Assembly (NCBI RefSeq): GCF_964656455.1
Contig: NC_135717.1
Span: forward strand, 5,704,001 to 5,768,000
DNA from: Halichoerus grypus
Taxonomy: Eukaryota; Chordata; Mammalia; Carnivora; Phocidae
Length of the DNA: 64,000 nt
Direction of reading: 5' to 3'
In this document: piece by piece, positions 13,601-24,867 of the stretch
Position numbering within the stretch: position 1 is the stretch's first letter
How the letters are laid out: every line of letters starts with the position of its first letter
Notes under the pieces: model-generated
Databases searched by the model: none
Told to the model about the DNA's origin: nothing
The model's input: the letters and a program-made list of their open reading frames with translations, nothing else
Position numbers and translations under genes: made by a program

Positions 13601-14263
13601 GTGGCTCTGAGCTATGACGCAGAAGGGAAGCTAGATCAGGCAGGTCAGGCCGCGGGCGGAGTGCGGCAAGGGCCCCCACAGGGAGGGCCGTCTCCCGTCT
13701 CGGGTGGAGGAAGGAGAGAAACCCTTGCCTCCTTGTTGGCTTTCCCTCCGCAGAGTCTTGGAATGCCCACTTCTGCTAGCCGGGGGGACTAGCCGTCCGT
13801 GCCCCGGGTGACCGAGAACAGGTCATTGTGTACCTAGTTCTGCCTCCATGTAGGGAAACCTAAGGAATGCTCCAAGGACATCAGCTGGCCTCGGTGTCAC
13901 CCAGGAGCCCCAGCTGTCCTGACTTCCAGGCCAGCCAGTGAAATCACCTAGGGAGATTTTTAACATCCCGATGCCCAGGCCCTACCCTGGGCCAATGAAA
14001 CCGGAGTCTCTTGGCGGCCAGGGCACCGGGATTTTTGTCAGCGTCCAGGCCCATCCCTGGTGCGCCATACCGCTGCTCATCACCCGCCTGCTCCCCAGCT
14101 GACCTCATCCGTCGGCTTCAAAGTCCTTCCAGGGCTTGAAACACTCTTTCTAAAGCAGCTTATGAACCTTCTCCCTGCAAGCTTGTCTACGTTGTTCACT
14201 CGCTTGGCAGACCACCTCTTCATGGATGGTTCCGAGGTCAAATTTAAATGATCAGAAGTTCTC

Positions 14264-14485
14264 TTGGGGCACCTGGGTGGCTCAGTCGGTTGAGGGACCA
14301 ACTCTTGATTTTGGCTCATGTCATGATCTCAGGGTGGTGAGATCGAGCCCCGCGTTGGGCTCCGCACTCAGCGTGGAGTCTGCTTGGGATCCTCTCTCTC
14401 CTTCTCCCTCTGCCCCTCCCCCCACTCGAGCTTGCTCGCTCTCTCTCTCTCAAAAAATAAATCTTTAAAAATAAATAAATAAATA
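14264..14485 (+). mobile_element. Can-SINE (tRNA-Lys type), full length
   Basis: The head GGGGCACCTGGGTGGCTCAG carries A/B-box-like sequence. It is followed by a CT-rich middle and an AAATAAATAAATAA tail. Exact 13-bp target-site duplications ATCAGAAGTTCTC flank it at 14251-14263 and 14486-14498. Confidence 0.95.
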
Positions 14486-15018
14486 ATCAGAAGTTCTCAA
14501 GAAGTGGAGAACATTCAACTTCCCTCCCTCCGCACAACCTCTATGGAGTTACCGCCCGCTCACACCCAGACCCCTTCCTGGGGGTTCAATCTCTCTCTTC
14601 GGCACCGCCCCCCGGGGGCTCCTCCTGGCTGTCCTTCCCATCCTGGGCACTGAGCACCTGCATCCACATCACCTCCTCCAGCCCCCACCCTTGGTGTGGA
14701 CTCCATGTCTAACTCACACCCCTGGTCCCTGGCATGCCGTTCCTGGCCAAACGGGTGAACATTGAGGTATACCCGTCATGATGATGACCATCAGGTGAAC
14801 TTGAAAAATAAACATGAGTTGCTGGGACATCCCCACTCACGGCTTTGATCCATTCTGCCCTGCCCATCTTGTCATCATCTAAAAAAGCAGCTCCTTTGGA
14901 GAAGTGAAGCCCTGTGAACGTTGTACTCTGCAAAGTTGTGTGTAGCTCCCTTTTGGTCATTTTAAGAAAAACCTCCACTTCCCTTCATCCTAATTTACAC
15001 AAGATGTGCTTTCTGGGT

Positions 15019-15386
15019 ACTATAGACTGAATGTTTGTGTCCTCCCCTCCAAATTCATTTGTTGAAATCCTAATGCCCAATGTGATGTTTTTGGGGGATG
15101 GGGGGGCATTTGGGAGGTGATTAGGTCATGAGGGGCCCTCTGAATGGGATTAGCGTTCTTATAAAAGAGGCCCCAGTGGGATCCCTCACCTCTTTGGCCT
15201 GCGAAGACACAGGAAGGAGATGCTGTCCGTGAACCAGGACGCGGGTTCTCACCAGACACCAAAACTGCTGATGCCTTGCTCTTGGATTTCCAAGCCTCAG
15301 AATTGTGAGCAATAAATTTCCGTTGTTTATAAGCCGCCCCCCACGTCTATGGTAGTTTGTTCTAGAAGCCCAACTGGACGAAGACT
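15019..15386 (+). mobile_element. LTR, MLT/MST-like (ERVL-MaLR)
   Basis: Phrases appear in LTR order: GACTGAATGTTTGTGTCC, TTCATTTGTTGAAATCCTAA, TTAGGTCATGAGGGGC, GGATTAGCGTTCTTATAAAA, GTGAGCAATAAATTTC (poly(A) signal) and GGTAGTTTGTTCTAGAAGCC. It appears to be a solitary LTR with no internal region seen. Confidence 0.75.
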
Positions 15387-16419
15387 CTATGTCAAGCACT
15401 CCATGGATGTATAAATAGTATTTAGCAGCAGAGGATCCAATGATCCAAGGAAGCCTGCAAGGCCAGCAGCCGCGAGGTCCAGTGGGAGAGCCGACAGGTT
15501 GAGGTCCTGATTCTGGCTGGGCAGCTTCCCAGCTCCCAGGGCGTGGCCACTGCGTCCGCACGCTCGCAGATGCACACCCTCATCCAGGGGCCGTCTGGGA
15601 TTGGGGGGCAGGGTCTTGCCATGCACAGTGGCTCCACACAGACCAACAGCCCCCAAAGGCGAGCTCCATGGTGGTGCATGAGGCTCCACCGGCCAGGACA
15701 TTTGCAAGCACCATGCACCGTGCACAGAAAACCCATCCTGCTTTGCGTGGAAGAAAAAGACGTGGAGGAGGAAGAATCCAGCATTGGGGGCCCATTGTAA
15801 TTTGGAACGACCAGCTGGGATCCAGGCTGCAATGGAGAGTGGTCTGAAGGTGGACAGCGTCCTCCATATTCACGCATGTAGTGTGTGTGTGGGGGGGCTT
15901 CTTCCTGGACCTGCCCAGAGCCAACACCAGCAGTGGTGCCTCTGAAGCCCACAGCCATGTTCTCACCTCACTGTGTCAGGCCTCCACCTTCCTCTCTGGA
16001 ACAGTTTCTCCAGGTGCCCATCAGGGAGGATGTGGCCCAGCTGGGGCCATAGTGGAGCCTCAGAACAAGTCTGTGAAACAGAATCGGCTCTCAGGGATGC
16101 AGACTTGCTTTTTCCGTGCACTATGCGGGCCCCCATGCCCCTCGCTTCTAGCTTGGGCATCAGCAGAGGATGCTATGAGCGCAGAGCCAGATCGCTGTTC
16201 AGCCCAGGATGGGCAAATCAAAGGCAGACTGAGAATATCTATGCCCTCTCGAGGGCTCATGTGGTCAAAAGGAGATGGAAGATCAGAGGATTGGAACAGG
16301 TTAATGGAACATTCTAGGTCTCAGCTATGAGAACCTTTGCTCCAGGGTAGAATTGAAGGAATAAAGAAGGAGGGGGAATTTTATCCTGGTCTCATAAAAA
16401 GGCAGTGTGAACAATCTTC

Positions 16420-16640
16420 AGCTGCTACTGGACCCATTAAAGGCCTAATTTCCATTCACCTATAACTTTATTAGGCTCATCCGAGCTATTCATCAGACAA
16501 GCCTGTCTTGAAAAGGGTGGAGAGTGGCTTTTATTAAAATGTCTTCCCAGTGGCAAATGCATTAGGTTTTATGGCCCCGCACACACATTTGCCTTCACAA
16601 TGGGGAAGAGTTGCCTGACCATTGCTGGGGCCGACAGAGG
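16420..16640. promoter_or_regulatory. Candidate conserved non-coding element
   Basis: Unique AT-rich sequence with clustered homeodomain- and TCF-like words (AGGCCTAATTTCCATTC, TTTATTAGGCTCATCCG, TTTTATTAAAATGTC). It stands out from the GC-rich flanks and matches no repeat I know. Confidence 0.3.
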
Positions 16641-17139
16641 TTACAGGTGAGACCTAGGAGACCAGCTGTCCCAGACACCCATCCCCCGCACATGGGCCTC
16701 AGCATCAGGAGCGGGTCCTTGCCTCACCTCCAGAAGTTTGGGGTAAAATTTTCCATCTCAGAGAGCTAACCAGATGACTCGGGCACAGCACCAGCCCCCA
16801 CCAATTCCCAGCTGTCCTGCCCTTCAGCCACGTGCTGGAGCCAATGCCTATTTTTGGAAACTGGTCCCAGAGTAGAGCCTGGAGAGTCTGGATAAGGGGT
16901 GTCCATCCTGCTGGAAAACTGTGACAGGCAGCCCTGGGGGGCCTAGGGCTTGGCAGCTTTCGAAAAACGTGGAGGGCAAGTGGGTGGACGGGCAGACAGC
17001 CGTCCAGCGGCACAGAGTCAGGGAGAAGAGTCCCCAGCGCTGGGGGAGGGAGGGCCTTCCCTGATTTACCTGTGAGGCTGCAGGTCTCCTCTGCTTTGGA
17101 TACAAGTCCCTCCTGGAGGGTGGGTGATCAGAGTGAATC

Positions 17140-17370
17140 CCCCATGATCAGGACCAGCTCTGCAGCTTTACCACCGAGTGGCCAGGAGCGATTGATTTAG
17201 CCTCTTGGAGCCTTGATCTCCTCATCTGTAAAATGGACCTCACACACCCCACGATGCTGAACTGTTGGTGGGATTGAAGCAGACAGATCTCACAAAGCAT
17301 TTAGCAGTGGGCCTGGCACATAGCGAGCCCAGAACTCGCACCAGCCATTAGTATTAGAGTCGCAAGAGTG
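17140..17370 (+). mobile_element. MIR, near full length
   Basis: CTCCTCATCTGTAAAATGGA, TGGGATTGAAGCAGACAGAT and GTGGGCCTGGCACATAGCGA follow the MIR consensus order, ending in an interval near CCATTAGTATTAG. Confidence 0.7.
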
Positions 17371-17609
17371 TCCCCATGATGAGCAAGTGTTGAGGGTTTT
17401 TCCAACTCATGCTCAACTGGAGTGAGGGGGGTGGGATATGAACTCTTCCAGTTTATTCCAAAGCCTAGTGGCCACTGAGCCCCAGTTGGCCACACAAAGG
17501 GAGGGTTGTGTTCTAGCCCAGCTGTGTAGAGCTTCCTATATTTCTGCCTGCCCCAGGAAGAATTTCTAAATAATTAGTTGTTGCTGACAATACTTGCAAT
17601 GTTACTAAA

Positions 17610-17720
17610 GAGAATATGATGAAAGCCAACACATCTGGAGATAATAGTACTAACCTGTCTCATGGGCTGTTGTGTGGATTAAATGAATCGAATCACATAA
17701 AGAACTTGGAGGCAAGTGCT
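17610..17720 (+). mobile_element. MIR fragment
   Basis: GATAATAGTACTAACCTGTC, GTGTGGATTAAATGAATCG and CACATAAAGAACTTGGAGGC match the second half of MIR. Confidence 0.55.
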
Positions 17721-18099
17721 GTGTACGTGCGTGTGTGCGCCTGTGTGTGCATATTTAGAAAGTTTTTTTGGGAGTCTGGCTGCCATCATGAAACAAAATG
17801 GCGGTCAGCATATTCCCCATGGGCAGATCTCTGCTTATTCATGGGGTGTTTTTTCCTGCATTGGTAGAGGTTGTAGAGAGAGGGGAAGACCCCAGATGGA
17901 GCCAGCTCACCTCTTGAGCCCAGGTCTTACTCTGGTGCCTGATTACAGGATGGGTGTTTCCAACAGGAGAGAACCTGAGCATTTCTTCCCATCCCCTTGA
18001 CCCCCTGCTGTCCACGACATCCCCTTGCTGCAGTATACAGAGTCCAGAGAGAGTAGATCATGGACCCTGAGGGAGACTGGGAGACTTGGGGGAGGGTGG

Positions 18100-18420
18100 G
18101 TGCGTTAGGACAGGGGTGAAGCATAATCCACCTAGGTTTTAACGGGCTGAGACCAGACCATGAAGGGATGGGACAGAAGGTACAGCAATAATCCAGGCAA
18201 GAGATGGTGATGCCTCGGACCAGGCTAGGAGATGTAAAAGGAGAAAGAAATAGGTAGAATCAGGATAAATTGTGAAGGTTGCCAATGGGGTTTGTCAACA
18301 AATAAATGAGCTAGTTGAAGAAGAGAGAGAGAGATCCAGAGCAAGCCCAAGTGTTGGCCTGAGACACAGGAAGGGTGGAGTTGCCATCAAATGAAGGGGA
18401 AGGCTGTGCAGAGCTGGATG
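18100..18420 (-). mobile_element. L2 fragment
   Basis: GCAATAATCCAGGCAAGAGA, GGTAGAATCAGGATAA and GGAAGGGTGGAGTTGCCATC match L2 read on the opposite strand. Confidence 0.6.
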
Positions 18421-19209
18421 GAGGTAGACCAGAGCTGGGAGGAGAGCAGAGGTTCACCCCACGCCCACTGGGAGCCCGTTTCAGGAGACAGGATGAGGAG
18501 GGCAGGGCAGGAAAGTGGGAGATCCAAGGACCCCACCAGCCATCTGCTTTCTGAGTGTTCGTCTTCAGGAGGGCCACCCAGGGGAGCCCTCACCAGAGAG
18601 CCAGGGTCTCCTGCTCCTGCAATGGCTCATGCCTGTCTCGAAGGAGAAAGAAAAAAAAAAAAAAAAAACACCTTCAGGGAGGTGATTGGTGCAACTCCTC
18701 CTTGCCAACAGATAACACAGCCCCGAGCTTCTAACAGAGCAAAGAGTCCCCTAAAAGGAACAGTTGACCCCTGGCCCTGCTGCCCCCTCTGTGATGGGTC
18801 TCGTGTCTCCAGGCTCAGCGCCTCTCAGCCTGGAGCCTGCGTGGATGTCCTGCACAAAGGTGCAACTCTCCAGCCAAAGAACCAGAATTCCTCTCACTTC
18901 AGAAATAAAACATATGCGTCTGCCGGTGGTCTTACATCTCTTCCTCTCCATTCTCAGCGTGAGGCTTGGGCTCTTTATAATTCATCAAAAAGGCCACACA
19001 TAATGAGCTCCGCTCTCACTCTGTAGTCAGGGCTGTCAGCTCACCTTTGAAGAGCCCCCCCTACGCTGGCTGGGGACCCTTAGATCTTGTGGTCCCGAGG
19101 CTGATGATGAATCACCTGTGAGGCAGGCAGCGGGCCGAGCCAGCCCTGCCCTCTTCCTGAGGACCAGCTGTGTTACAGGGGACACCGGGCTGAGGGCTTT
19201 CAGAGATGC

Positions 19210-19330
19210 CACCTCGCAGCATCCTCCTGACGATGCTGCAGGGAAGGTACCCGCATACCCATTTTACAGATGTGAAAACTGAGGCACCATGAGGTTTTTA
19301 ACATCTTACCTGAGGTCCCGTGGCAGGTGT
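19210..19330 (-). mobile_element. MIR fragment
   Basis: CCCATTTTACAGATGTGAAA and ACTGAGGCACCATGAGG are the reverse MIR core. Confidence 0.6.
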
Positions 19331-19499
19331 CTCGTAAAGAACCCAAACCAAAGAGAGTTCTGGTCTTTGTCCTCAGCTCTTGGGAGGTGATCTTTTAGCC
19401 CTGGGAACGTCCTGCCTGATAAGAGGGTTTTTGTTTACCTGGGGGCTTTGGGCCGTGCCAGACAGCAAACAATGTGATTTAGGGTGGGGGCTTTGGGTC

Positions 19500-19990
19500 A
19501 TGCAGGGTGAACTTGACCTCCAGAGAGGCTGAACATTAAAGTCAGCCACACTGCAAGTCGACCATGTTTATATGACTGAGCCCCAGTAAAGATTCTGGAC
19601 ACCAAGACTCAGGTGAGACCCCCTGGTGGGCAGTGCTCCATGCATGCTGTCGCATGTTGTTGCTGGACAATGTGAGCACCGTCCTTGACTCCACCGGAAG
19701 GGGACAATCGGAAGCTCTGCATTTGGAGCCCCCTGGACGCTGCCCCACGAGCCTCTTCCCTCGGCTGATCTTCATCTTTATCCTTTGCTGTAATAAACCA
19801 CTGCCATGGATACCACAGCTCTAGGTGAGTTCTGTGAGTCCTTCCAGTGAATGACAGAACCTGAAGGTGGTCTCGGGGACCCCCAAATTGGCAACTGATG
19901 TCAGAAATGAGAGTGGTCTTGGAGACCCCTGAACTCTGCCACTGGGGTCAGAAGTGAGGACTAACCGGTCTCCTGGACTAGGAGAGAATA
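19500..19990 (+). mobile_element. Probable endogenous retrovirus-type LTR and flank, unassigned family
   Basis: A poly(A) signal in CTGTAATAAACCACTG is followed by GTGAGTTCTGTGAGTCCTTC and then three imperfect copies of a GGGGACCCC..GTCAGAA-type unit (about 19,870-19,960). This layout resembles the U3-R-U5 end of an ERV LTR. No coding region is present. Confidence 0.4.
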
Positions 19991-20489
19991 ACTTGCTGTT
20001 TGTTTTAAGCCGACAGAAGCTCAGGACAAGGAGCTCAGCTCCTCTGCAACCAGCCAGCTGTGAGTTTGTGGTAATTTTGTGGTGGCCCTAGGCAACAAAC
20101 GCAGGCCCTCCCCTCTAGAGGCTTCTGCTAGGCAACATCTCTGGCTTCAGCTGCTCCAACCGGATCTCTCTCAGGCCAACAGCAACTTGGCCTTCATTGT
20201 CCATTCATCCCCTCAACCACGGTGGTGGCCGTGGCAACGTGCCACAGCTGCATGTGCCCCGAGGCCACCCTTCCCATGGGCTGCTCCCAGCCACAACGGT
20301 CCACAGCAGACCCGTTCCTGGGGTACCCAGGACTCCCCCAACCAGGGATTCCCAAGAGCCTCGAGCCCCCCCGGAGGCTGCACCTCAGCTGAGCACACTT
20401 CCCTGCAAACCTCTCCCTCTTTCCTTGAGACTGCGGGGCGCCAGCCTTTCCTCGCCCCCTCCCCGTCGGGCTGTGTCCGTGCCCTGGGG

Positions 20490-20885
20490 CTGTCATGACC
20501 AGTCACCACAAACTGGGGGGCTTGAACAACAGAAATGTCTTTTCTTGCAGTTTATGAGACCAGAGTCCAAGACCAAGTTATCAACAAGGTCGGTTCCCTC
20601 GGAGGCTCTAGGGAGAAACCACTGGACGCCAGCGATCCAGCTTCCCGTGGCTGCCAGCGATCCTTGGCGTCCATCATTCCAATCTCGCCTCCATTGTCAC
20701 ATGGCTTTCTTGCCTGTGTGTCTGTGTTGCCTCCTCTTCTTGTAAGGACCCCCCCACTCATTGGATTTAAATCGTCCCTAAATCCAGGGTCATTTCATCT
20801 TGAGGTCCTTAACTAATTATGTCTGCACAGACCCAATCCCAAATAAGGTCACATTCCGAGGTCTGGGGGGGACATGGCCCCTGGC
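20490..20885 (-). mobile_element. MLT1-like LTR, reverse orientation
   Basis: CACCACAAACTGGGGGGCTT, GAACAACAGAAATGTC, GAGACCAGAGTCCAAGACC and AAATAAGGTCACATTCCGAG are the reverse complement of the MLT1A-type LTR, in the expected order. Confidence 0.75.
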
Positions 20886-20889
20886 CCTC

Positions 20890-22620
20890 ATGGGACCTAA
20901 GATTTGGGAACCGAACACGTGGGGAGGATCAGGTTGGGGATGGAGTTGCACTGTGCACCGGACACCCCCCTCCCCCACCCAGGGCTTCCCTGCCTCCGAG
21001 GGGGGAGGGGCTCTGCTGTCACCACTCCTGCCCAGGCGAAGAAAGAGCCAGCCCTGGAGCCAGGCCCCGGCTTCCGAAGGGTGTACGTGCTCGGGAGGCT
21101 GTCGTGTTGATGAAAATACCACAGAGCCGTCTGCCGGCCTCTTCCTGTCACTGCCTCTCCCGCGCCTGAAATAAATGAAGAAGAGATGTTCCTGGCAGAG
21201 TCTGTGGAGGAACTCCATGGCAGGAATGAAAATTGGCTGCGGCATCCAAGAAATCCTTGAATGGAGAGGGATTTCTAGGACAACACACCTCTAGGAACAG
21301 AAAGTGTCAGTGGTAAAACCTGGGGGAGGGAGGGAGGTAAGCCCGCCGCGGGCGCGTCTGCGCATGTCTGTGGGCGCGCCCACGGGGGCCACGGAGGCAG
21401 GTGTGCGCACCTGCCGGCCGCCTGTGAGCTCGCGGGCGGGCGCGGGGTGGGGGCGCCGCCGACATCGCGGCGTGGGCTCTCTTCCGCTGTCCGCCCATCT
21501 GTCCGCCTCTTCCATCGCCCCCGCGCCCGCCGGCCAGCGGGGGGTCACCTTGTCCTGTTGCATTTGCACAAAATTGGCCTTGGCCCCCGTCCAGAGCCTG
21601 GGAGGGACGCCAGCGTCCTGCTGCTCCCGGGGGATCCGCCGAGGCTGACAAGGCTCCAGCCCCACCTGGCGCCGGGCTCCGGACTTCCGCTGAATCCTCC
21701 ATCTGCCCTGCGCCGTGCGGGCTCCTGGGGCAGCCGGCCCTAACCCCCAACTCCCCCGCCCCCCCCAACCCCCGGGCCTCACCTCTGCGGAGTTGCAGGG
21801 ACTCGCTCCCAAGGCTCTGTCTCTCTCCTGGCTCTGTCACGTGCCCTGCAACTAAAACAAGGCAACCCCATGGCCAGTCCTCCTCTGGGAGCTGTCCTGG
21901 CCAGAGAGCCCTCACCTACCCCTGTCCAGGCCTCACCAAGGCTCCTCTTCCATCAGAATGGCCCATTGGGGGTTTGCTAAACAAAGATAGCCCCTGTCCT
22001 ATCCCCAGCCCCTTGTCCCTCCTACCCCATCCCTGCCTCAGATGGAATCAGCCTGATCTTGGTTCACCACTTGGACCAGGAACGTGCCCCCTCCCAGCCC
22101 TCCTCAAGGCAGCCGATCCCTTGGTCCTTCTAGAAACACATCCTGGAGAGACCTGCTGGGCTTTGCCCCAACCTCGAGCTGCAGTGGCGAGAATCCAGGA
22201 ATGTGTGTGCTAGGCAACCTTATCTGAAAGCCTTTTCTTACAGAGGGGAAACTGAGGCCAGAGAGAGGATCAGCTTGCCTAAGGCAGGCCATGAGTTAGC
22301 GGTCCCAGTCAACAGAGCACCCAGGTCTCCTGACTCGGTATGAGGTCTTTATGCCAGTCCATGGGGCCAGCAGGCACTCCCAGGAACACAGAGCTGTGAG
22401 TGGGCGTTCCTGGAACACCCCAGAATCCAGGGGTGTTCCCTGGGATTGGGGTGTCCCAATCCCAGAGGCTTGGGAGCCTCTCCAGGTTCAGCGGTGCTAG
22501 ACTGAGGTGGGGAGAATTTAACACCTTCCTCTCTTGTCTCCTCCACTCCAGTCCCCAATGTACTCAATGTCCTCATCCTCCTCTCCCTTGGAGGAGGACA
22601 TTTTTGCCAAAACCATTATA
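20890..22620. other. Intergenic DNA around a CpG-rich block
   Basis: Contains the CpG-rich block listed separately and a MIR-like reverse core at about 22,215-22,330 (GGGGAAACTGAGGCCAGAG). No exon was seen on either strand. Confidence 0.55.
21340..21740. promoter_or_regulatory. Isolated CpG-rich block (possible orphan CpG island)
   Basis: A dense run of CG dinucleotides (GCCCGCCGCGGGCGCGTC, CTCGCGGGCGGGCGCGG, GGGCGCCGCCGACATCGC) about 16 kb from the end of TMEM130 and far from either annotated start. It could drive a non-coding transcript or be a distal regulatory island. No supporting exon was identified. Confidence 0.5.
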
Positions 22621-22624
22621 GAAC

Positions 22625-23050
22625 TGTTACAGACTGAAAGCTCGTGTCCTACCCCCCACCCCACCCCCGATCACCACCAAATTCATATGCTGAAGCTCTG
22701 ATCCCCCAATGTGACTGTATTAGGATATAGGGCCTATTAGGCTATAGGGCCTATGTACATAAGGTCAAATGAGGTCACAGGGTAGCGCCCTTGACCCAAC
22801 AGGACTAGTGTCCTTATAAGATGGAACATCACAGAGCTCTCTGCATGCACACGCTGAAGGAAGGCCAGGTGAGGACAGAGCGGGAAGGTGGCCGTCTACA
22901 AGCCAAGCACAGGCCTCTCACTAGAAACCGAATCAGCCAGAGTCTTGATCTTGGACTTCCAGCCTCCAGAATGGTGAGAAAATAAAATGTCTGTTGTTGA
23001 AGTTGTCCCATCTGCCGTATTGTTATGGCAGCCCTGGGCAACTAAGACCA
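22625..23050 (+). mobile_element. LTR, MLT/MST-like
   Basis: TGTTACAGACTGAAAGCTCG, AATTCATATGCTGAAGCTC, GTGTCCTTATAAGATGG, TTGGACTTCCAGCCTCCAG, GAGAAAATAAAATGTCTG and ATTGTTATGGCAGCCC appear in LTR order, ending AACTAAGACCA. It is a solitary LTR. Confidence 0.75.
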
Positions 23051-23182
23051 GAACTGAAATATTTACAGATTGAATGACATCAAGTCAGAGAGATGCCTCA
23101 AAACAATGCAGAAGAGGAAGCCAGCAGAGGTGAGTCAGGATCGGCTGCAAGCTGTAATTGTTGAAGTTGGTGACAGGTTCAT

Positions 23183-23196
23183 GGGGGGGGGGGGGG
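23183..23196. repeat. Poly-G run (14)
   Basis: An uninterrupted run of G; its length is prone to sequencing error. Confidence 0.9.
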
Positions 23197-23408
23197 AGTC
23201 ATTTTTTTTCTCTCTACTTTTATGTTAGAAATGTTCTCTAATAAAATGTTTGTCAAAATAATGGAGATAATGGAGCGGAGTGGGTCATGAAATCAATTGG
23301 GTGGGTCACAACCAGCATTTTTTTTTTTTTAATGAGTAAGGATAAAATAGAATATACCAGAATGTGTCATGTACAACAATGTAGTATTTGGTGACACTTT
23401 TTTCAGGG

Positions 23409-23411
<3 letters not shown>

Positions 23412-23441
<30 letters not shown>
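23412..23441. repeat. (TG)15 microsatellite
   Basis: A perfect TG dinucleotide array. Confidence 0.98.
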
Positions 23442-23442
<1 letters not shown>

Positions 23443-23529
23443 TGTTTTGGCTCTGAAAGTAAAATGTACTTGTTACTGTGGGTCATGGTCAAAAGAGCTA
23501 GAAAGTTATTTCTCATAGTTAATCTGACC

Positions 23530-23750
23530 ATGGCCTCTACAGATTGCCTGGGTTCTGGTTCTGCCACTTACTGGCTGTGTGGCCTTGAGCAAGTTACTAA
23601 ACTTCTCTGTGCCTTAGTGCAGCTAATAATCCGCCCCCCCCCATCATAGGACTGCTGTGAGGATCAAGTGAGCTAGTAAATGGAAAGTGCTTCCAGCCAT
23701 TCTCCTAACACATTGCAAGGGCTCAGTAGGTAGTAACTGTTATTCCAGTG
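23530..23750 (+). mobile_element. MIR, near full length
   Basis: GTTCTGCCACTTACTGGCTG, GCCTTGAGCAAGTTACTAAA and GCTCAGTAGGTAGTAACTG give a clear MIR from core to 3' end, interrupted by a short poly-C. Confidence 0.8.
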
Positions 23751-23852
23751 GCCATAATATACATGGCGGCTATTTCCATAGGATCAGGAATTTGTTGGCC
23801 TGCAATGGGAGGATGTGTGTTTCACAAGAAGAGAAAGGCAATGCTTCACCAT

Positions 23853-24443
23853 TGTTAAAGAACAAAAACTTGGGGCACCTGGGTGGCTCAGTCGTCAAGC
23901 GTCTGCCTTCGGCTCAGGTCATGATCCCGGAGTCCTGGGATCGAGCCCCACATCGGGCTCCCTGCTCTGCGTGAAGCCTGCTTCTCTCTCTCCCACTCTC
24001 CCTGCTTGTGTTCCCTCTCTCGCTGTGTCTCTCTCTCTGTCAAATAAAAAATTAAAAAAAAAAAAAGAACAAAAACTCAACTGAGTAAATTTGAGGATCT
24101 AATTGGCTTTATTCAACCATTCACGCATCGGGCGGCATCCCATCCAGTAAACACACAGATGCTCCCAGGAGCTGTACAAAATGGAAGCCTTTGATAGGCA
24201 GAGGGGCAGGACAAGGTGATTATTACTAGCAAAAGAAAAGAAAGGATTATTTTAGGCAAGGGTATCCTCCCTTAGGGGAAGAGATGTGGTCTTCTCGTAC
24301 AGATGACCTCACTGACCAGGAAATTCCAGACTGATCGCTTTCAAGTTCCACTCCTGGAGAGGCTGAGAGCTCAGTAGTCTGCGATGTTTTCTGTCCTGGG
24401 GGCAAGGTGACTCCACTTTGGGTCCGTTCTTTCTTTTTAAACA
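23853..24443 (-). mobile_element. LTR-like element, reverse, split by a Can-SINE
   Basis: On the minus strand the unit ends with an AATAAA (GGTTGAATAAAGCCAATTAG) followed by TTTACTCAGTTGAG, TTTTTGTTC and TTTAACA, a layout like an LTR 3' end. The Can-SINE at 23871-24063 sits inside this end. The family was not recognised with certainty, and the other edge near TTTTTAAACA (24,434-24,443) is a guess. Confidence 0.45.
23871..24063 (+). mobile_element. Can-SINE inside the LTR-like element
   Basis: Full tRNA-Lys-type head, CT-rich middle and A-rich tail. Exact duplications AAAGAACAAAAACT occur at 23857-23870 and 24064-24077. Confidence 0.95.
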
Positions 24444-24499
24444 CCATGGAGTGAATAATGGTGGAATCTCAGGTAATGTGGCACTTCATCCATTTATGA

Positions 24500-24745
24500 A
24501 TAGTAGCTCTTTCACTCAGCATTATGGAATGAATGCCCACTGTAGGCTGGTCCCAAGACACTGGCCACAGAGAGATGAACAAGACAGATACGGCCCACGC
24601 CCTCATGGAGCCCACCCCCCCACACACCTAGGAAGAAAAAGCGAACAATTAATTGTGATAAAAATGTCATTATTGGGACGGGGAACCAAACAGGGTGATG
24701 GGGAACTGCAGAGAAGGGAGGCAGTAACCTGACAAGGAATTGTAT
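24500..24745 (-). mobile_element. L2 fragment
   Basis: GAATGAATGCCCACTGTAGG, CCAAGACACTGGCCACAGAG and CGCCCTCATGGAGCCCACCC are L2 3' sequence on the opposite strand. Confidence 0.6.
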
Positions 24746-24760
24746 TAAGACTCAGCCAAG

Positions 24761-24867
24761 GGGCTCCTGGCTGCTTCAGTCGGGGGAGCGTGCGACTCTT
24801 GGTCTCAGGGTTGTGGGTTCGAGCCCCACGGTGGGTGTAGAGATGACTTAAAAATAAAATCTTTAAG
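24761..24867 (+). mobile_element. Short Can-SINE (first of a head-to-tail pair)
   Basis: A tRNA-like part (GGTTGTGGGTTCGAGCCCCA) followed directly by a short tail (GACTTAAAAATAAAATCTTT) without the CT-rich middle. The 14-bp duplication AAGACTCAGCCAAG at 24747-24760 recurs at 25085-25098, after the second SINE. Confidence 0.9.

Larger units (their letters stand above)
9741..14250. other. Intergenic DNA with an AT-rich candidate conserved block
   Basis: Contains MIR pieces (about 11,560-11,690 and 12,400-12,530, both reverse), a CTCF-like word (10,011-10,022) and the AT-rich block at 10,040-10,620 listed separately. Otherwise GC-rich without a gene. Confidence 0.55.
15390..19490. other. Intergenic DNA
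   Basis: Holds a candidate conserved block (16,420-16,640), MIR pieces (about 17,140-17,370, 17,610-17,720 and 19,210-19,330), an L2 piece (18,100-18,420) and an 18-A run at 18,651. No exon is supported. Confidence 0.55.

Noticed and set aside
24787..24840. tRNA-like sequence that could be called a tRNA gene
   Set aside because: It is the tRNA-derived head of a Can-SINE with an A-rich tail and target-site duplications, as are all similar hits in the window.
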